Assembly (NCBI GenBank): GCA_040772065.1
Contig: JAXGYX010000001.1
Span: 2,046,001 to 2,110,000, forward strand
From: JAXGYX01 sp040772065
GTDB lineage: Bacteria > Bacillota > Clostridia > Saccharofermentanales > Fastidiosipilaceae
DNA length: 64,000 nucleotides
Direction of reading: 5' to 3'
The position numbers and the translations under genes were made by a program. The notes beneath the pieces are model-generated. The model did not search any database, was not told the DNA's origin, and saw only the letters and a list, made by a program, of their open reading frames with translations. Numbering within the stretch: position 1 is the stretch's first letter; the number at the start of each line of letters is the position of its first letter. This document shows positions 23,863 to 32,944 of the stretch, piece after piece.

Positions 23863-25701
23863 ATGAAAATAAAAAACTTGAGAAATGTTGCCATCATCGC
23901 GCACGTCGATCATGGCAAAACGACACTGGTGGACGCCATGCTGCGACAAGGCGGCACATTTCATGAGCATGAACAAGTCGACGACCGTGTGATGGACTCG
24001 GATGATATCGAGCGCGAAAGGGGCATCACGATTTTGGCGAAGAACACCGCCATACAATATGGTGAGTATCGCATTAATGTTGTGGACACCCCGGGTCACG
24101 CGGATTTTGGCGGCGAGGTCGAGCGCGTGCTTAAGATGGTGGACGGCGTACTGTTGGTTGTGGACGCCTTTGACGGCCCGATGCCACAGACACGGTTTGT
24201 CTTAAAAAAAGCGCTGGAAATGGGATTGAAACCAATCGTGGTCATCAACAAAGTGGACCGCAAAGACGCCCGCCCCGAAGCGGTGCTGGACATGGTGCTG
24301 GACTTGTTCATCGAGCTGGGCGCCGACGACGATCAACTGGAATTCCCATCGATTTACGCGAACGCCCGGGACGGCGTCGCGGCGGACGAGGCGGCGGACG
24401 TTGTGGCCGGTCAGGCCGCGGACATTCGTCCGCTGCTGGATTTGATCGTGGAGACAATCCCCTGCCCGGAAGGTGACCTTGAAGGCACACTGCAGATTCT
24501 GGTTTCAAACATCGACTCGGATCCCTACCTGGGCCGGGTCGCGATCGGCCGCGTGGAACGGGGCACGGTCTATGATGGCGAACCGGTCACCCTTTGCACT
24601 TATGTGGTGGAGGGATCGCGCAACGCGAAAATAACCAAGCTGCTTCGCTTTGAGGGCTTAAAGCGGGCCGCGGCGGAATCGGCCTCCGTCGGAGAAATCG
24701 TCTGCGCGGCCGGTGTGTCGGATGTCGAAATCGGAGACACGATCTGCGCGGCCGGACACCCGGATCCGCTGCCCTTTGTGGAAATTGATGAGCCGACCAT
24801 GGCGATGACGTTCAGTGTCAACGTCTCACCGTTTGCGGGTAAAGACGGAAAATATGTGACCTCACGGCATCTGCGTGATCGGTTGCTGCGCGAACGCGAG
24901 ACCAATGTCAGTATGAGGGTGGAAGAGACCGACTCTCCGGACACCTTTGTGGTCAAAGGCAGAGGCGAGCTGCACCTGTCGATTCTGATTGAGAACATGC
25001 GCCGGGACGGCTATGAATTTCAAGTCTCAAAGCCGTCGGTGATTGTAAAAGACATTGGCGGGGTCACCTGCGAGCCGGTCGAAGATCTGCTGATCGACGT
25101 GCCGGAAGAGTTCACCGGCACGGTGATCGAAAAACTGGGCTCGCGAAAAGCGGAGCTGTTGGACATGAAACCGCCATTAAAAGGGTATGTGCGCCTGCAA
25201 TTTCGCATCCCCTCACGTGGCCTAGTCGGCTACCGTTCGGAGTTTTTGACCGACACAAAAGGCAACGGTATAATGAACAGCGTTATCAGTGGATTCGAGC
25301 CTTGGAAGGGCGAGATCGCGACACGTCAGCACGGCGTGCTGGTCGCCTGGGAAACCGGCGAATCGGTGACCTACGGGTTGCACAACGCGCAGGAGCGCGG
25401 CGATTTGCTGATCGGTCCCGGAGAACCGGTGTATGAGGGGATGGTGATTGGCATCAATCCCAAAGTTGGTGACATCATGGTCAATGTTTGTCGCAAGAAG
25501 CATGTGACGAACATCCGCGCCGCGGGATCGGATGACGCGCTCCGCCTGACTCCGCCGATTCGATTCAGCTTGGAGCAGTGTATGGAGTTTGTGGCGGAAG
25601 ATGAGCTGATCGAAATCACGCCCAAATCGATTCGTATGCGCAAACGAATATTAGACTCGAACCAGAGGGCGAAAGAGCAGTCGCGCAGTAAAAAGGCTTA
25701 A
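23863..25701 (+). CDS. typA: GTPase TypA/BipA
   Basis: Translational GTPase that binds the ribosome under stress and helps 50S assembly. The 612-residue product has AHVDHGKTTLVDAML, RGITI, DTPGHADFGGEVERVL and NKVDR in the G domain, then domain II, an EF-G-like domain III and V, and the BipA-specific C-terminal domain. A RBS-like TAGGTAAT lies before ATG 23863. mltG follows 21 bp later. Confidence 0.98.
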   Translation: MKIKNLRNVAIIAHVDHGKTTLVDAMLRQGGTFHEHEQVDDRVMDSDDIERERGITILAKNTAIQYGEYRINVVDTPGHADFGGEVERVLKMVDGVLLVVDAFDGPMPQTRFVLKKALEMGLKPIVVINKVDRKDARPEAVLDMVLDLFIELGADDDQLEFPSIYANARDGVAADEAADVVAGQAADIRPLLDLIVETIPCPEGDLEGTLQILVSNIDSDPYLGRVAIGRVERGTVYDGEPVTLCTYVVEGSRNAKITKLLRFEGLKRAAAESASVGEIVCAAGVSDVEIGDTICAAGHPDPLPFVEIDEPTMAMTFSVNVSPFAGKDGKYVTSRHLRDRLLRERETNVSMRVEETDSPDTFVVKGRGELHLSILIENMRRDGYEFQVSKPSVIVKDIGGVTCEPVEDLLIDVPEEFTGTVIEKLGSRKAELLDMKPPLKGYVRLQFRIPSRGLVGYRSEFLTDTKGNGIMNSVISGFEPWKGEIATRQHGVLVAWETGESVTYGLHNAQERGDLLIGPGEPVYEGMVIGINPKVGDIMVNVCRKKHVTNIRAAGSDDALRLTPPIRFSLEQCMEFVAEDELIEITPKSIRMRKRILDSNQRAKEQSRSKKA

Positions 25702-25722
25702 CCACAGGCCGATGGAGAGAAC

Positions 25723-27090
25723 ATGTCCAAACGCACACGAAAACACAGCCGTGTCACATCGTTTTTAGTATCCGTGCTGATCATCATTCTAGTGGTCGGA
25801 ATCGGTTTTTTAATCGGCTATCGCTATATTTTCACGCAGACCGAGCGCTTTTATAAATATGACGCCGCGGTCTCCTCATCGCTGGCCGCGGCCACCGCGA
25901 CCACGGTCCCGGATCAGACCACGTCAGCCGCAACCGATCAGGAAGGAAACCTGCTGCCGACCGCTCCCACGGAGGTCACCACCACGGTGAGTCCGGCCGA
26001 GACGGTGACATTGGTCAATCGGGACACGCCCAACGCGATCATGGTCTATGTCAATATGGGAGATAAGACAGCGGATATCGCCGAAGAACTGGCGCGCAAA
26101 GGCGTGATCAAGAATAAAAGCCTGTTCACCATCCTGTCGAAGGTTAATGGATTTGACGGGCTGTATCGCTCCGGCACACATTTTGTGACGGCGGACATGA
26201 GCTATGATGAGATCATGTACATGCTCTCGCTCAACCCCGAGACGATTCGTATCACCTTTCGAGAGGGCCTTACATATGAGGAGATGAAGGTTCATCTAAA
26301 AAAGAGCGGCATCAATTTTGACGAACCCAAGATGGACCGCCTGGTCAACAATCCGAATGAGTTTTTAAATTACGATTTTGTGACGAGCATACCGGTTGGA
26401 GATGAGCGCGAATATCCGCTGCAAGGTTACCTTTTTCCCGACACTTATCATTTTGATATGAACACAAATGAAAAAACAATAGTTGACCGGATGTTGCTCA
26501 ACTGCGAAAACAAACTTTCGGATGAGCTCTACGAGCGCGCCGAGAGTATAGGGATGAGCATGGATGAGGTGATCATTCTCGCCTCGATCATTCAAATGGA
26601 AAGCGCGGTGCCGGGCGAAATGTACAAAGTCTCCCGTGTGTTCCACAATCGGCTGGACGACGGGGAGAGGCTCCAGTCTTGCGCGACCGTCAATTACATC
26701 CGTAAAGGACAGGGAAAAGAACCCACGTTCATCGTTTCCAACGCCGATATGGAAATGGATGACCCCTACAATACCTACAAGCATGCGGAGCTTCCTCCGG
26801 GACCGATCTGCTCTCCGGGGCTGGAGGCGATCAAGGCCGCGTTGTATCCTGATAACGACAATCAAAATTTGTATTATTTTTGTTCCCGCGGTGACGGCAC
26901 CAATTACTTTTCAACCACATTGGAAGAGCACAACGCCGCGGTTGAACGTTATCTCGTTCCCCAACAGGACAAATTGGAGCGAGGCGAGATTGTCCATCCG
27001 GAGGATTTTGGCTTGGAGCAGAGCCAAACACTCGAGGAGGATTTGCCACCTTCTTCAACCTTGCCGACCGGCGTTCCGCCTGAAGAATAA
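25723..27090 (+). CDS. mltG: Endolytic murein transglycosylase MltG
   Basis: Membrane-anchored lytic transglycosylase (YceG family) that cleaves nascent glycan strands and sets strand length. The 455-residue product has one membrane segment (about 15-35), a Thr/Ala-rich spacer (about 50-90), a LysM-like region beginning VNMGDKTADIAEELARKGVI, and the catalytic domain with LASIIQMESA (catalytic Glu), FHNRLDDGERLQSCATVNYI and YNTYKHAELPPGPICSPG. A Thr/Pro/Glu tail closes it. ATG 25723 follows GGAG. Confidence 0.96.
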   Translation: MSKRTRKHSRVTSFLVSVLIIILVVGIGFLIGYRYIFTQTERFYKYDAAVSSSLAAATATTVPDQTTSAATDQEGNLLPTAPTEVTTTVSPAETVTLVNRDTPNAIMVYVNMGDKTADIAEELARKGVIKNKSLFTILSKVNGFDGLYRSGTHFVTADMSYDEIMYMLSLNPETIRITFREGLTYEEMKVHLKKSGINFDEPKMDRLVNNPNEFLNYDFVTSIPVGDEREYPLQGYLFPDTYHFDMNTNEKTIVDRMLLNCENKLSDELYERAESIGMSMDEVIILASIIQMESAVPGEMYKVSRVFHNRLDDGERLQSCATVNYIRKGQGKEPTFIVSNADMEMDDPYNTYKHAELPPGPICSPGLEAIKAALYPDNDNQNLYYFCSRGDGTNYFSTTLEEHNAAVERYLVPQQDKLERGEIVHPEDFGLEQSQTLEEDLPPSSTLPTGVPPEE

Positions 27091-27140
27091 AGTTTTCGCA
27101 CCCCGAGTGCTCGCGGTTGCCGATCAGAGCCAATTTTTAG

Positions 27141-28463
27141 ATGAAAAACGAGATGAAAATAAATCAGGAAAAACAGCGGAAGTACAATCTTCCTGAACTT
27201 TTGGCGCCCGCGGGCAACTTTGAGAAATTGCGCGCGGTTGTTCTGTATGGAGCCGACGCCGTCTATCTGGCCGGCGAGCAATACGGTCTGCGCGCGTTTG
27301 CCGACAATTTTTCGCTGGAGGAAATGAGGCGCGCAGTCAGTTGGGCGCATGAGCGCGGCGTCAAAGTTCACGTCACTTTGAATATTTTCGCCCATCCGTC
27401 TGATTTTGAGGGGCTCGGGGAATTTGTCACTCAGCTGTCGGCCATCGGTGTCGACGCGGTGCTTGTCAGTGATCCGGGTGTTTTTCGCACAGTGCGAAAA
27501 TATGCTCCGGAGCTGGATATCCATATCAGTACCCAGGCCTCGACGACCAACGCAGAGGCCTGCCGGTTTTGGCACGATCAAGGCGCTCGCAGAATCGTGC
27601 TTGCCCGCGAACTGACGCTTGCGGAGATCAAGCGGATTCGTGAGGACGTTCCGGCTGACCTGGAGTTGGAAGTTTTTGTTCATGGCGCCATGTGCATGGC
27701 TTATTCAGGACGATGTCTGCTGTCAAATGCCGCGACCGGACGGGATGCGAATCGGGGCGCCTGCGCGCAGCCGTGCCGTTGGAAATATTATGTGACCGAA
27801 GAAAAGCGCATACCGGATCAACCCGGTGAGCCCTATACGTGGGAAATTCAACAAGACAAGAGGGGCGGTTATTTTTACAGCTCGCGGGATATCTGTATGA
27901 TCGATCACATTCCCAAGCTGATCGAGGCGGGCATCGACAGCTTGAAGATAGAAGGGCGCATGAAAGGCGCGTTCTATGGGGCGATGGTGACCAGGCAGTA
28001 TCGCAGGGCGCTGGACGCCTATGGGCGGGACGGCCCGCTTATGAAAACCGATCCGAGCTGGAAAGAAGAGCTGGAGCGCATGGTGCATCGCTCATATGAC
28101 ACCGGGTTTTTCTTTGACGAGCCGCTGAAAGATGCGAAAATCGCGCCGGATCATATGTATCATCAGGATGGTGTGGTTGTCGGTGTGGTGTTGGCCGGGG
28201 TTGATGAAAATGGCCGGGTGCGCTGCGAGCAGCGCAATAAAATTATCAGAGGTGACGTGCTGGAGGTGATTCAACCGCGAGGCGGGAATTTCACGCTTGA
28301 GGTCAAGGAATTGCTTGATGAAGAGCTGTCCGCGATTGAGGCGACACCTCATCCGAAGCAGATCTTCTACCTGCGCGCCCCGGAGGGGGTGAATCCGGAG
28401 ATCGGCTCATTTATCCGGCGTCGAGGAGCGAAATATGGTGAGGGAGCGGGCATCGGGCCATGA
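27141..28463 (+). CDS. U32 peptidase-family protein (TrhP-like)
   Basis: 440-residue member of the peptidase U32 family. Typical blocks are ELLAPAGNFEKLRAVVLYGADAVYL, DPGVFRTVRKYAPELDIHISTQAST, ELEVFVHGAMCMAYSGRCLLS, and the Cys-containing DANRGACAQPCRW, followed by DSLKIEGRMK. In Bacillota this family next to mltG (YrrO type) is linked to tRNA wobble-uridine hydroxylation (ho5U). The sequence cannot distinguish TrhP from a true collagenase-like protease. A second start (ATG 27153) is close by. Confidence 0.93.
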   Translation: MKNEMKINQEKQRKYNLPELLAPAGNFEKLRAVVLYGADAVYLAGEQYGLRAFADNFSLEEMRRAVSWAHERGVKVHVTLNIFAHPSDFEGLGEFVTQLSAIGVDAVLVSDPGVFRTVRKYAPELDIHISTQASTTNAEACRFWHDQGARRIVLARELTLAEIKRIREDVPADLELEVFVHGAMCMAYSGRCLLSNAATGRDANRGACAQPCRWKYYVTEEKRIPDQPGEPYTWEIQQDKRGGYFYSSRDICMIDHIPKLIEAGIDSLKIEGRMKGAFYGAMVTRQYRRALDAYGRDGPLMKTDPSWKEELERMVHRSYDTGFFFDEPLKDAKIAPDHMYHQDGVVVGVVLAGVDENGRVRCEQRNKIIRGDVLEVIQPRGGNFTLEVKELLDEELSAIEATPHPKQIFYLRAPEGVNPEIGSFIRRRGAKYGEGAGIGP

Positions 28464-28490
28464 CCTCGCAAGTTATTTCAATGAGTCGGT

Positions 28491-30329
28491 TTATGTCATC
28501 TGGGCAATGATGTTGATGAGCAGGATGATGAAGGCGAGGACATAGCTCCAATGCAGTTTATCTGTCAATGTGTGCAACAATTGCCGCGGCCGTGGAGACG
28601 GCCGCTTTTTTTTGGCCTTATCTTTCTTCGCGGACGTTCGGGCGTCACCGGGATTGTTGGCGGGCGAAAGATTGGCCCACGCGCTCCGCACGCCTTTTGT
28701 CTGACTTCGAGCTGGGCCCCCCGCCATTCGTTTGACACGATTTTCCTTACGAGACTGTTTCATTTCGGGAGACATTTGTTTCAGCAGGCGGTACAACGGA
28801 CGCATACACAACAAGCAGATGATCAGCACGATGATGCTGGCGTAAAACCACGCGCGACCGGTAACCGCGTAAGTCAGCACAATCCGTTGCGTGAAGCGCG
28901 GCAGGTAGTTTTGTAATACAACCAGCACGGATGTCGCGGAAATATAAAAAACCATCGCCGGTTTGATGCTGTCATGTAGCACACGCAACCGCCCGGACAT
29001 CAAAGACAGTCCCAGAGGTACAATCCAAAAGACACTCTGATATACAGCGATGGTGGAGAAGACCGCCGCGCAGACCATGCCAAATGTCTTTCCACCTTTG
29101 ACGGAGAGACCACCTTGCACAAGTCCGCGGAAAAACAGTTCCAGTAAAACTCCCGGAATGAAGGAGGACAGCAGCAACATGACGAAGGTGCTGAATAAAC
29201 CGCCATTTTGATACAAGACCGGAATGATGCCTTCAGGGATGGTGGCGCCGAGACGAATCAGCACGTACACGACGATGTTGTGCAGCGAACGAAGTCCAAG
29301 CGCCGAGACAAGGCCGATGATGAACGACAGCAAAAGCGAGGAACGCCCGGCTCTGCCGGAACCCAATATGAATTTTTGATTTACCTGCCACCTGGAGGTG
29401 AAAAACCAAAATGGTATGAAAAACGCGAATATCAGGATCGACAGATTGGCGCCGGCATAGTTTGTCAAACTGCCCGGGGTGACGCCGTGGCTCAACAATG
29501 GCAGTTTATTCCAGATCGCCTGAATCAATGTGAGGATCACCGCTGCGCTGAGCAGTGCGTACCCACCGGCCAGCCAAACGGAGTTTTCGGGCTCAGCTTT
29601 GAGCCGGGCGTCGCGTCGCGCGGCCCGTAGGGCGCGTTTCTCCTTGCGCGCGTCCGCCTCGGTCCGGCGGCGCCGCGTCTGTTCCCGGCGTTGCAGTGCC
29701 TGCCCTTGCGCCGTGGAGGTTCGCTGACGCCTGATTGACGCCGTACGCTGACTTGGCGTCTCAGCCGTGCCTTCATTCAGTTCATTCAGCGCAGTTGTCG
29801 CGCGCCCGCGTTGCCGAGCCAATTGGCGCTCGCGCTGCATCTGTTCGGCGTCCAACAACGGAGGTCGGCTTTCGCGTTCTTTTTTTTCGCGCAGTCGCTC
29901 CTCCTCCTCGCGGCGTTGCCTTTCCAGCTCGATCCGGTGCTGCCAGGTTCCGGGGCGTGTGGTCGGCGCATTGTCGGCGCTCTCAGTCGAACGCGCCGTG
30001 GCCGCTGTTTTCAGCGGAGTGGCGCTCTCGTCGCCAACCGCCGCGCCTTCTTCGTCGGTCGACTTGTCCGCGCCCACGGGCGCTCCGGCGGCGTCCCCAC
30101 CGGGATCGGATGGCTCCGGAGCGGGTTCAACCGCAGTCAACGCGTCAGTCAGATGGCGTGCCCGGCGAGGGCTGATCTCAGGTTCGAATTCTTTTGCCGC
30201 CGACTCAAAGGAGGCGGTAAACAGCTTCTTTGTATCTAGTTTTCGAATTCCCGCTCGCTCGGGTTTCAAGCTGTCGGGAGGTGTGTCGGATTTGTCGATT
30301 TCAGAGATCTCTATGGAGGGTTTTCGCAT
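28491..30329 (-). CDS. Degenerate CPBP-like membrane protein
   Basis: 612-residue protein. Residues 1-235 are disordered and rich in Arg, Glu, Ala and Pro, with a helical stretch (LERQRREEEERLREKKERE). Residues about 245-520 form about eight membrane segments. The segment GVLLELFFRGLVQGGLS resembles CPBP (Abi/CAAX-type) motif 1, EExxxR, with the first Glu replaced by Leu; the motif 2 histidine is not visible, and LHDSIKPAMVF may be motif 3. A basic disordered tail and a last membrane segment (YVLAFIILLINIIAQ) close it. Catalysis is doubtful. A strong terminator for the opposite strand is embedded in its 3' coding part. Confidence 0.7.
   Translation of the reverse strand: MRKPSIEISEIDKSDTPPDSLKPERAGIRKLDTKKLFTASFESAAKEFEPEISPRRARHLTDALTAVEPAPEPSDPGGDAAGAPVGADKSTDEEGAAVGDESATPLKTAATARSTESADNAPTTRPGTWQHRIELERQRREEEERLREKKERESRPPLLDAEQMQRERQLARQRGRATTALNELNEGTAETPSQRTASIRRQRTSTAQGQALQRREQTRRRRTEADARKEKRALRAARRDARLKAEPENSVWLAGGYALLSAAVILTLIQAIWNKLPLLSHGVTPGSLTNYAGANLSILIFAFFIPFWFFTSRWQVNQKFILGSGRAGRSSLLLSFIIGLVSALGLRSLHNIVVYVLIRLGATIPEGIIPVLYQNGGLFSTFVMLLLSSFIPGVLLELFFRGLVQGGLSVKGGKTFGMVCAAVFSTIAVYQSVFWIVPLGLSLMSGRLRVLHDSIKPAMVFYISATSVLVVLQNYLPRFTQRIVLTYAVTGRAWFYASIIVLIICLLCMRPLYRLLKQMSPEMKQSRKENRVKRMAGGPARSQTKGVRSAWANLSPANNPGDARTSAKKDKAKKKRPSPRPRQLLHTLTDKLHWSYVLAFIILLINIIAQMT
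28586..28613 (+). terminator. Strong terminator of the U32 gene
   Basis: GCGGCCGT (28586-28593), a GGAG loop and ACGGCCGC (28598-28605) followed by eight T residues: a textbook intrinsic terminator on the plus strand. It lies inside the 3' coding region of the convergent membrane-protein gene. Confidence 0.9.
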
Positions 30330-30436
30330 GATAAAATCCTTTTTAGTCGCCGTTGGTATGTGGCTATCTTAACGCAATTCAATTATTATTGCCCGAAAAT
30401 AGTGAAAGCACAAGAGCGTCGGATTGTGCTGAAATT

Positions 30437-30466
30437 TTGGGTTAGACCGGCTTGTTGGGGTATGAT
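30437..30466 (+). promoter_or_regulatory. Candidate promoter of cobB
   Basis: TTGGGT (30437-30442), an 18-bp spacer and TATGAT (30461-30466), about 25 bp before the cobB start. Read by eye. Confidence 0.4.
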
Positions 30467-30491
30467 GAAATAAAAAGACAGGAGGAAATAT

Positions 30492-31235
30492 ATGTCAAAT
30501 AAACAGGAAATGATCGCGTCGAAACTGAATCGGATGATTGACGAAGCGTCCCAAGTCGTTTTTTTTGGCGGCGCGGGCGTCTCGACCGAAAGCGGCGTGC
30601 CTGACTTTCGTGGCGAACATGGGATATATAAGAAGCACATTGGTGCGGAGACAATCTTGACCCCAGACTTCATGCGTATGCAGGAAGAAGAATTTTGGGC
30701 TTTTTACCGTAAATTTTTGATCCTCGACAACATCGAGCCCAACCCCGCCCATTATTTTTTGGCGGATTTAGAAGAAGAAGGCAAGCTGACAGCGGTGATC
30801 ACCCAAAACATCGATTCGCTGCATCAGCAAGCCGGCAGTCACACTGTCATCGAGCTGCATGGTGACGGCACCCGTTTTTACTGTCAAGACTGTGGCAAGA
30901 CGTATGAGATGGAAGAGGTTAAAAACATGGAGTTGATTCCGCGCTGCACATGTGGTGGCAGGATTCGACCGGATATTGTGTTGTATCAGGAGGCCCTGGA
31001 CGGGGAAAGCATCGAGGCTGCGGTGCGCGCGATCGCCGACGCGGACTTATTGATTGTCGGTGGCACTTCGCTGACCGTCTACCCCGCCGCGGGTTTGATC
31101 CGCTATCAGCGGAGTGGAAAACTGGTCATTATCAATCGTGACGCGACCTCAGGTGACCGCGGTGCCGATCTGGTTGTAAAAGAACCAATCGGCGAAGTGT
31201 TTTCGGCGATTTCCAGACTGCGCTATCAAAAATAA
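30492..31235 (+). CDS. cobB: NAD-dependent deacetylase (sirtuin)
   Basis: 247-residue class U/III-type sirtuin that removes acyl groups from lysines using NAD. Seen: FFGGAGVSTESGVPDFRG (NAD loop), TQNIDSLHQQAG, catalytic His in IELHGDG, a four-Cys zinc site (CQDC and CTC) and IVGGTSLTVYPAAGL. The ATG has AGGAGG seven bases upstream. It is divergent from the CPBP-like gene and 26 bp before the flavodoxin/ferredoxin gene. Confidence 0.96.
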   Translation: MSNKQEMIASKLNRMIDEASQVVFFGGAGVSTESGVPDFRGEHGIYKKHIGAETILTPDFMRMQEEEFWAFYRKFLILDNIEPNPAHYFLADLEEEGKLTAVITQNIDSLHQQAGSHTVIELHGDGTRFYCQDCGKTYEMEEVKNMELIPRCTCGGRIRPDIVLYQEALDGESIEAAVRAIADADLLIVGGTSLTVYPAAGLIRYQRSGKLVIINRDATSGDRGADLVVKEPIGEVFSAISRLRYQK

Positions 31236-31261
31236 GCTCAAACATAGACGAGGATCAAAGC

Positions 31262-32152
31262 ATGGTGGTTATGAATGGCGAACGGAATTCTGTTTTTTTG
31301 AAAGATGACATCCGAAGTCTTCGTGTCGGTTCGTTCAGCCCGACCGGCAACAGCCGGTTGGCGGCGCATGCCTTGGCTGGCGCGTTGAACGAAAGACTGC
31401 GCCTGCCGCTGCGTGAGGAGCGGTGGCAAGCTCCTGAGGAACTTTTGGGGCGGCGAGAGGATCGGACGACCGGTGGATTGCCCGAACGACACTTCGCCAA
31501 GCATGAGCTGACGATTATCTCCTTTCCGGTCTACGCGGGGCGCTTGCCCAATCTGCTGCTGCCCTTTCTGCGCACGCTGAGAGGGGACGGTACACCCGCG
31601 GTGGCCATGGTCACCTTTGGCAATCGCAGTCCGGACGACGCCCCTTTTGAGTTGACACAGCTGTTGAACCGTCAGGGCTTCGTTGTCGTGGCCCAGGCCG
31701 CCATTGTCGGACAACACGCTTTCTCAAAAAAACTGGCGGCCGGCCGGCCGGACGAGCAAGATTTAAATAAGCTGAATCAATTGGCCGCGCGAATGTGTGA
31801 GCGCCTTGAAACGGTCGGCCTGTCCGCTTTGGAGGTTGACGATCGGCGGCGTGAGCCCAAACCCTATTATGTGCCGCGCGGCGAAGACGGGAAGCCCATT
31901 GACATACGAAGGGTGAAACCGGGATTGCTCGACAGCTGTGTCCGTTGTGGACTGTGCGCCCGGATTTGTCCGACCGGAGCGATCGATCCCCTAGATGTCG
32001 CGAACGTGCCGGGCATCTGCGTCAAATGTGGAGCCTGCGTGAAATATTGTCCGGTTGGGGCACGCGAGTTCACCGATCCCGACTATCTCTACCATGTTTG
32101 GGATTTGGAAACGAGATTTATCGACAGAGCGGAAAGTGAAATCTTAATATAA
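31262..32152 (+). CDS. EFR1-type flavodoxin/ferredoxin protein
   Basis: 296-residue redox protein. The N-terminal part (about 15-185) has a flavodoxin-like FMN loop, SFSPTGNSRLAAHALAGAL, and FPVYAGRLPNLLLPFLRTL. The C-terminal part has two [4Fe-4S] motifs, CVRCGLCARICPTGAID and CVKCGACVKYCPVGARE. This architecture matches EFR1-family ferrodoxins, often found in anaerobes. Electron donor and acceptor unknown. ATG 31262 has only a weak ribosome binding site; the inner ATG 31271 is also possible. Confidence 0.85.
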   Translation: MVVMNGERNSVFLKDDIRSLRVGSFSPTGNSRLAAHALAGALNERLRLPLREERWQAPEELLGRREDRTTGGLPERHFAKHELTIISFPVYAGRLPNLLLPFLRTLRGDGTPAVAMVTFGNRSPDDAPFELTQLLNRQGFVVVAQAAIVGQHAFSKKLAAGRPDEQDLNKLNQLAARMCERLETVGLSALEVDDRRREPKPYYVPRGEDGKPIDIRRVKPGLLDSCVRCGLCARICPTGAIDPLDVANVPGICVKCGACVKYCPVGAREFTDPDYLYHVWDLETRFIDRAESEILI

Positions 32153-32171
32153 TCTAGGCAGGTTTTTGTTC

Positions 32172-32177
32172 TATAAT
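32172..32177 (+). promoter_or_regulatory. -10 box of queT leader
   Basis: Perfect TATAAT. The -35 region (about 32149-32154) is weak. It would place the transcript start near 32184 and give a leader of about 155 bases. Confidence 0.45.
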
Positions 32178-32183
32178 AGGGCA

Positions 32184-32338
32184 GATGATGACCGCCTGAC
32201 CGATCGCGACATGGTCGGGGCTTGATCAAATTCATGGAAAGGGTCAGCCCCTGACTTGGAGTGAAGCGCTTGTGCGCCGGGTTGCCATTTAACAAGAAGG
32301 CGCCGGCCTGCTCCGCGACGAGGAGGGGGATGGAATAG
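32184..32338 (+). promoter_or_regulatory. Structured leader of queT (candidate riboswitch)
   Basis: The region between the -10 box and the queT start can form: a 9-bp stem with one bulge (32214-32222 with 32246-32255); an H-type pseudoknot from CTTGT/ACAAG (32269-32273 with 32292-32296) interleaved with GCGCC/GGCGC (32274-32278 with 32299-32303); and a hairpin CCTGCTC/GAGGAGG (32307-32313 with 32320-32326, one mismatch) that hides the ribosome binding site. queT genes are commonly preQ1-regulated. The class I preQ1 consensus (A-rich tail ending ACUA) is not present. Confidence 0.45.
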
Positions 32339-32938
32339 ATGGGTGACTGTGTTTCTTCGCCCGGTGGAAAAATGAAAAAAACGACGTATTTAACTCAGGG
32401 AGCGATCATCGCGGCGACTTATTTCGCGCTCTGTATGCTGATCGCACCGCTCGCGTATGGTCCGCTGCAGTTTCGCTTGTCGGAAGCGCTGATGCTGTTG
32501 CCGGCGCTGACACCCGCGGCGGTGCCCGGATTGTTTGTTGGTTGCCTGTTGTTCAATCTGCTCAACCCGATGGCGCTGGGCCCGATTGATGTGATTTTTG
32601 GCAGCCTGGCGACATTGCTGGCCGCTATGATGACTCAGCGAATGGGGCGCTTTTTGCAGCCGCCCACCTCGGAGTTAACCCCGAAAAATCTGAAATTGTG
32701 GCTGTTGCCGCTTCCCGCGGTGTTGCTCAATGGGTTGATTGTTGGCGGCTATTTACTGTTTTTGCTGCCGAACACGGCGGTCACTCCGATCGCGATACTC
32801 GGCAGCGTGCTTTCCATCGCGATCTGCGAGGCGGTGGTGATCTACGCGGTCGGCATTCCACTTACCGTCACTTTTTTAAAAAGCAAGCAGGTGCGGCGAC
32901 AGTTACGCGCCGGAGAAGATAGATGGCTTACGAAATGA
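32339..32938 (+). CDS. queT: QueT-family queuosine-precursor transporter
   Basis: 199-residue membrane protein of the QueT family (ECF S-component-like), expected to take up queuosine precursors such as preQ1. The typical N-terminal block TQGAIIAATYFALCMLIAPLAYGPLQFRLSEALMLLPAL and LFNLLNPMALGPIDVIFGSLATLLAA are present; about five or six membrane segments. ATG 32339 follows AGGAGGGGG; ATG 32372 (MKKTTYLTQG) matches family N-termini but has a weaker ribosome binding site. Confidence 0.9.
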   Translation: MGDCVSSPGGKMKKTTYLTQGAIIAATYFALCMLIAPLAYGPLQFRLSEALMLLPALTPAAVPGLFVGCLLFNLLNPMALGPIDVIFGSLATLLAAMMTQRMGRFLQPPTSELTPKNLKLWLLPLPAVLLNGLIVGGYLLFLLPNTAVTPIAILGSVLSIAICEAVVIYAVGIPLTVTFLKSKQVRRQLRAGEDRWLTK

Positions 32939-32944
32939 GGACGT

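Noticed and set aside
30492..32152. Sir2-based defence module (Sir2 gene next to other genes)
   Set aside because: The sirtuin is the ordinary zinc-containing CobB deacetylase, and the neighbour is a flavodoxin/ferredoxin protein; nothing typical of Thoeris or Sir2-HerA systems.
32184..32338. Class I preQ1 riboswitch upstream of queT
   Set aside because: The class I hallmarks (short hairpin and A-rich tail ending in ACUA) are absent; only a generic candidate riboswitch is reported.
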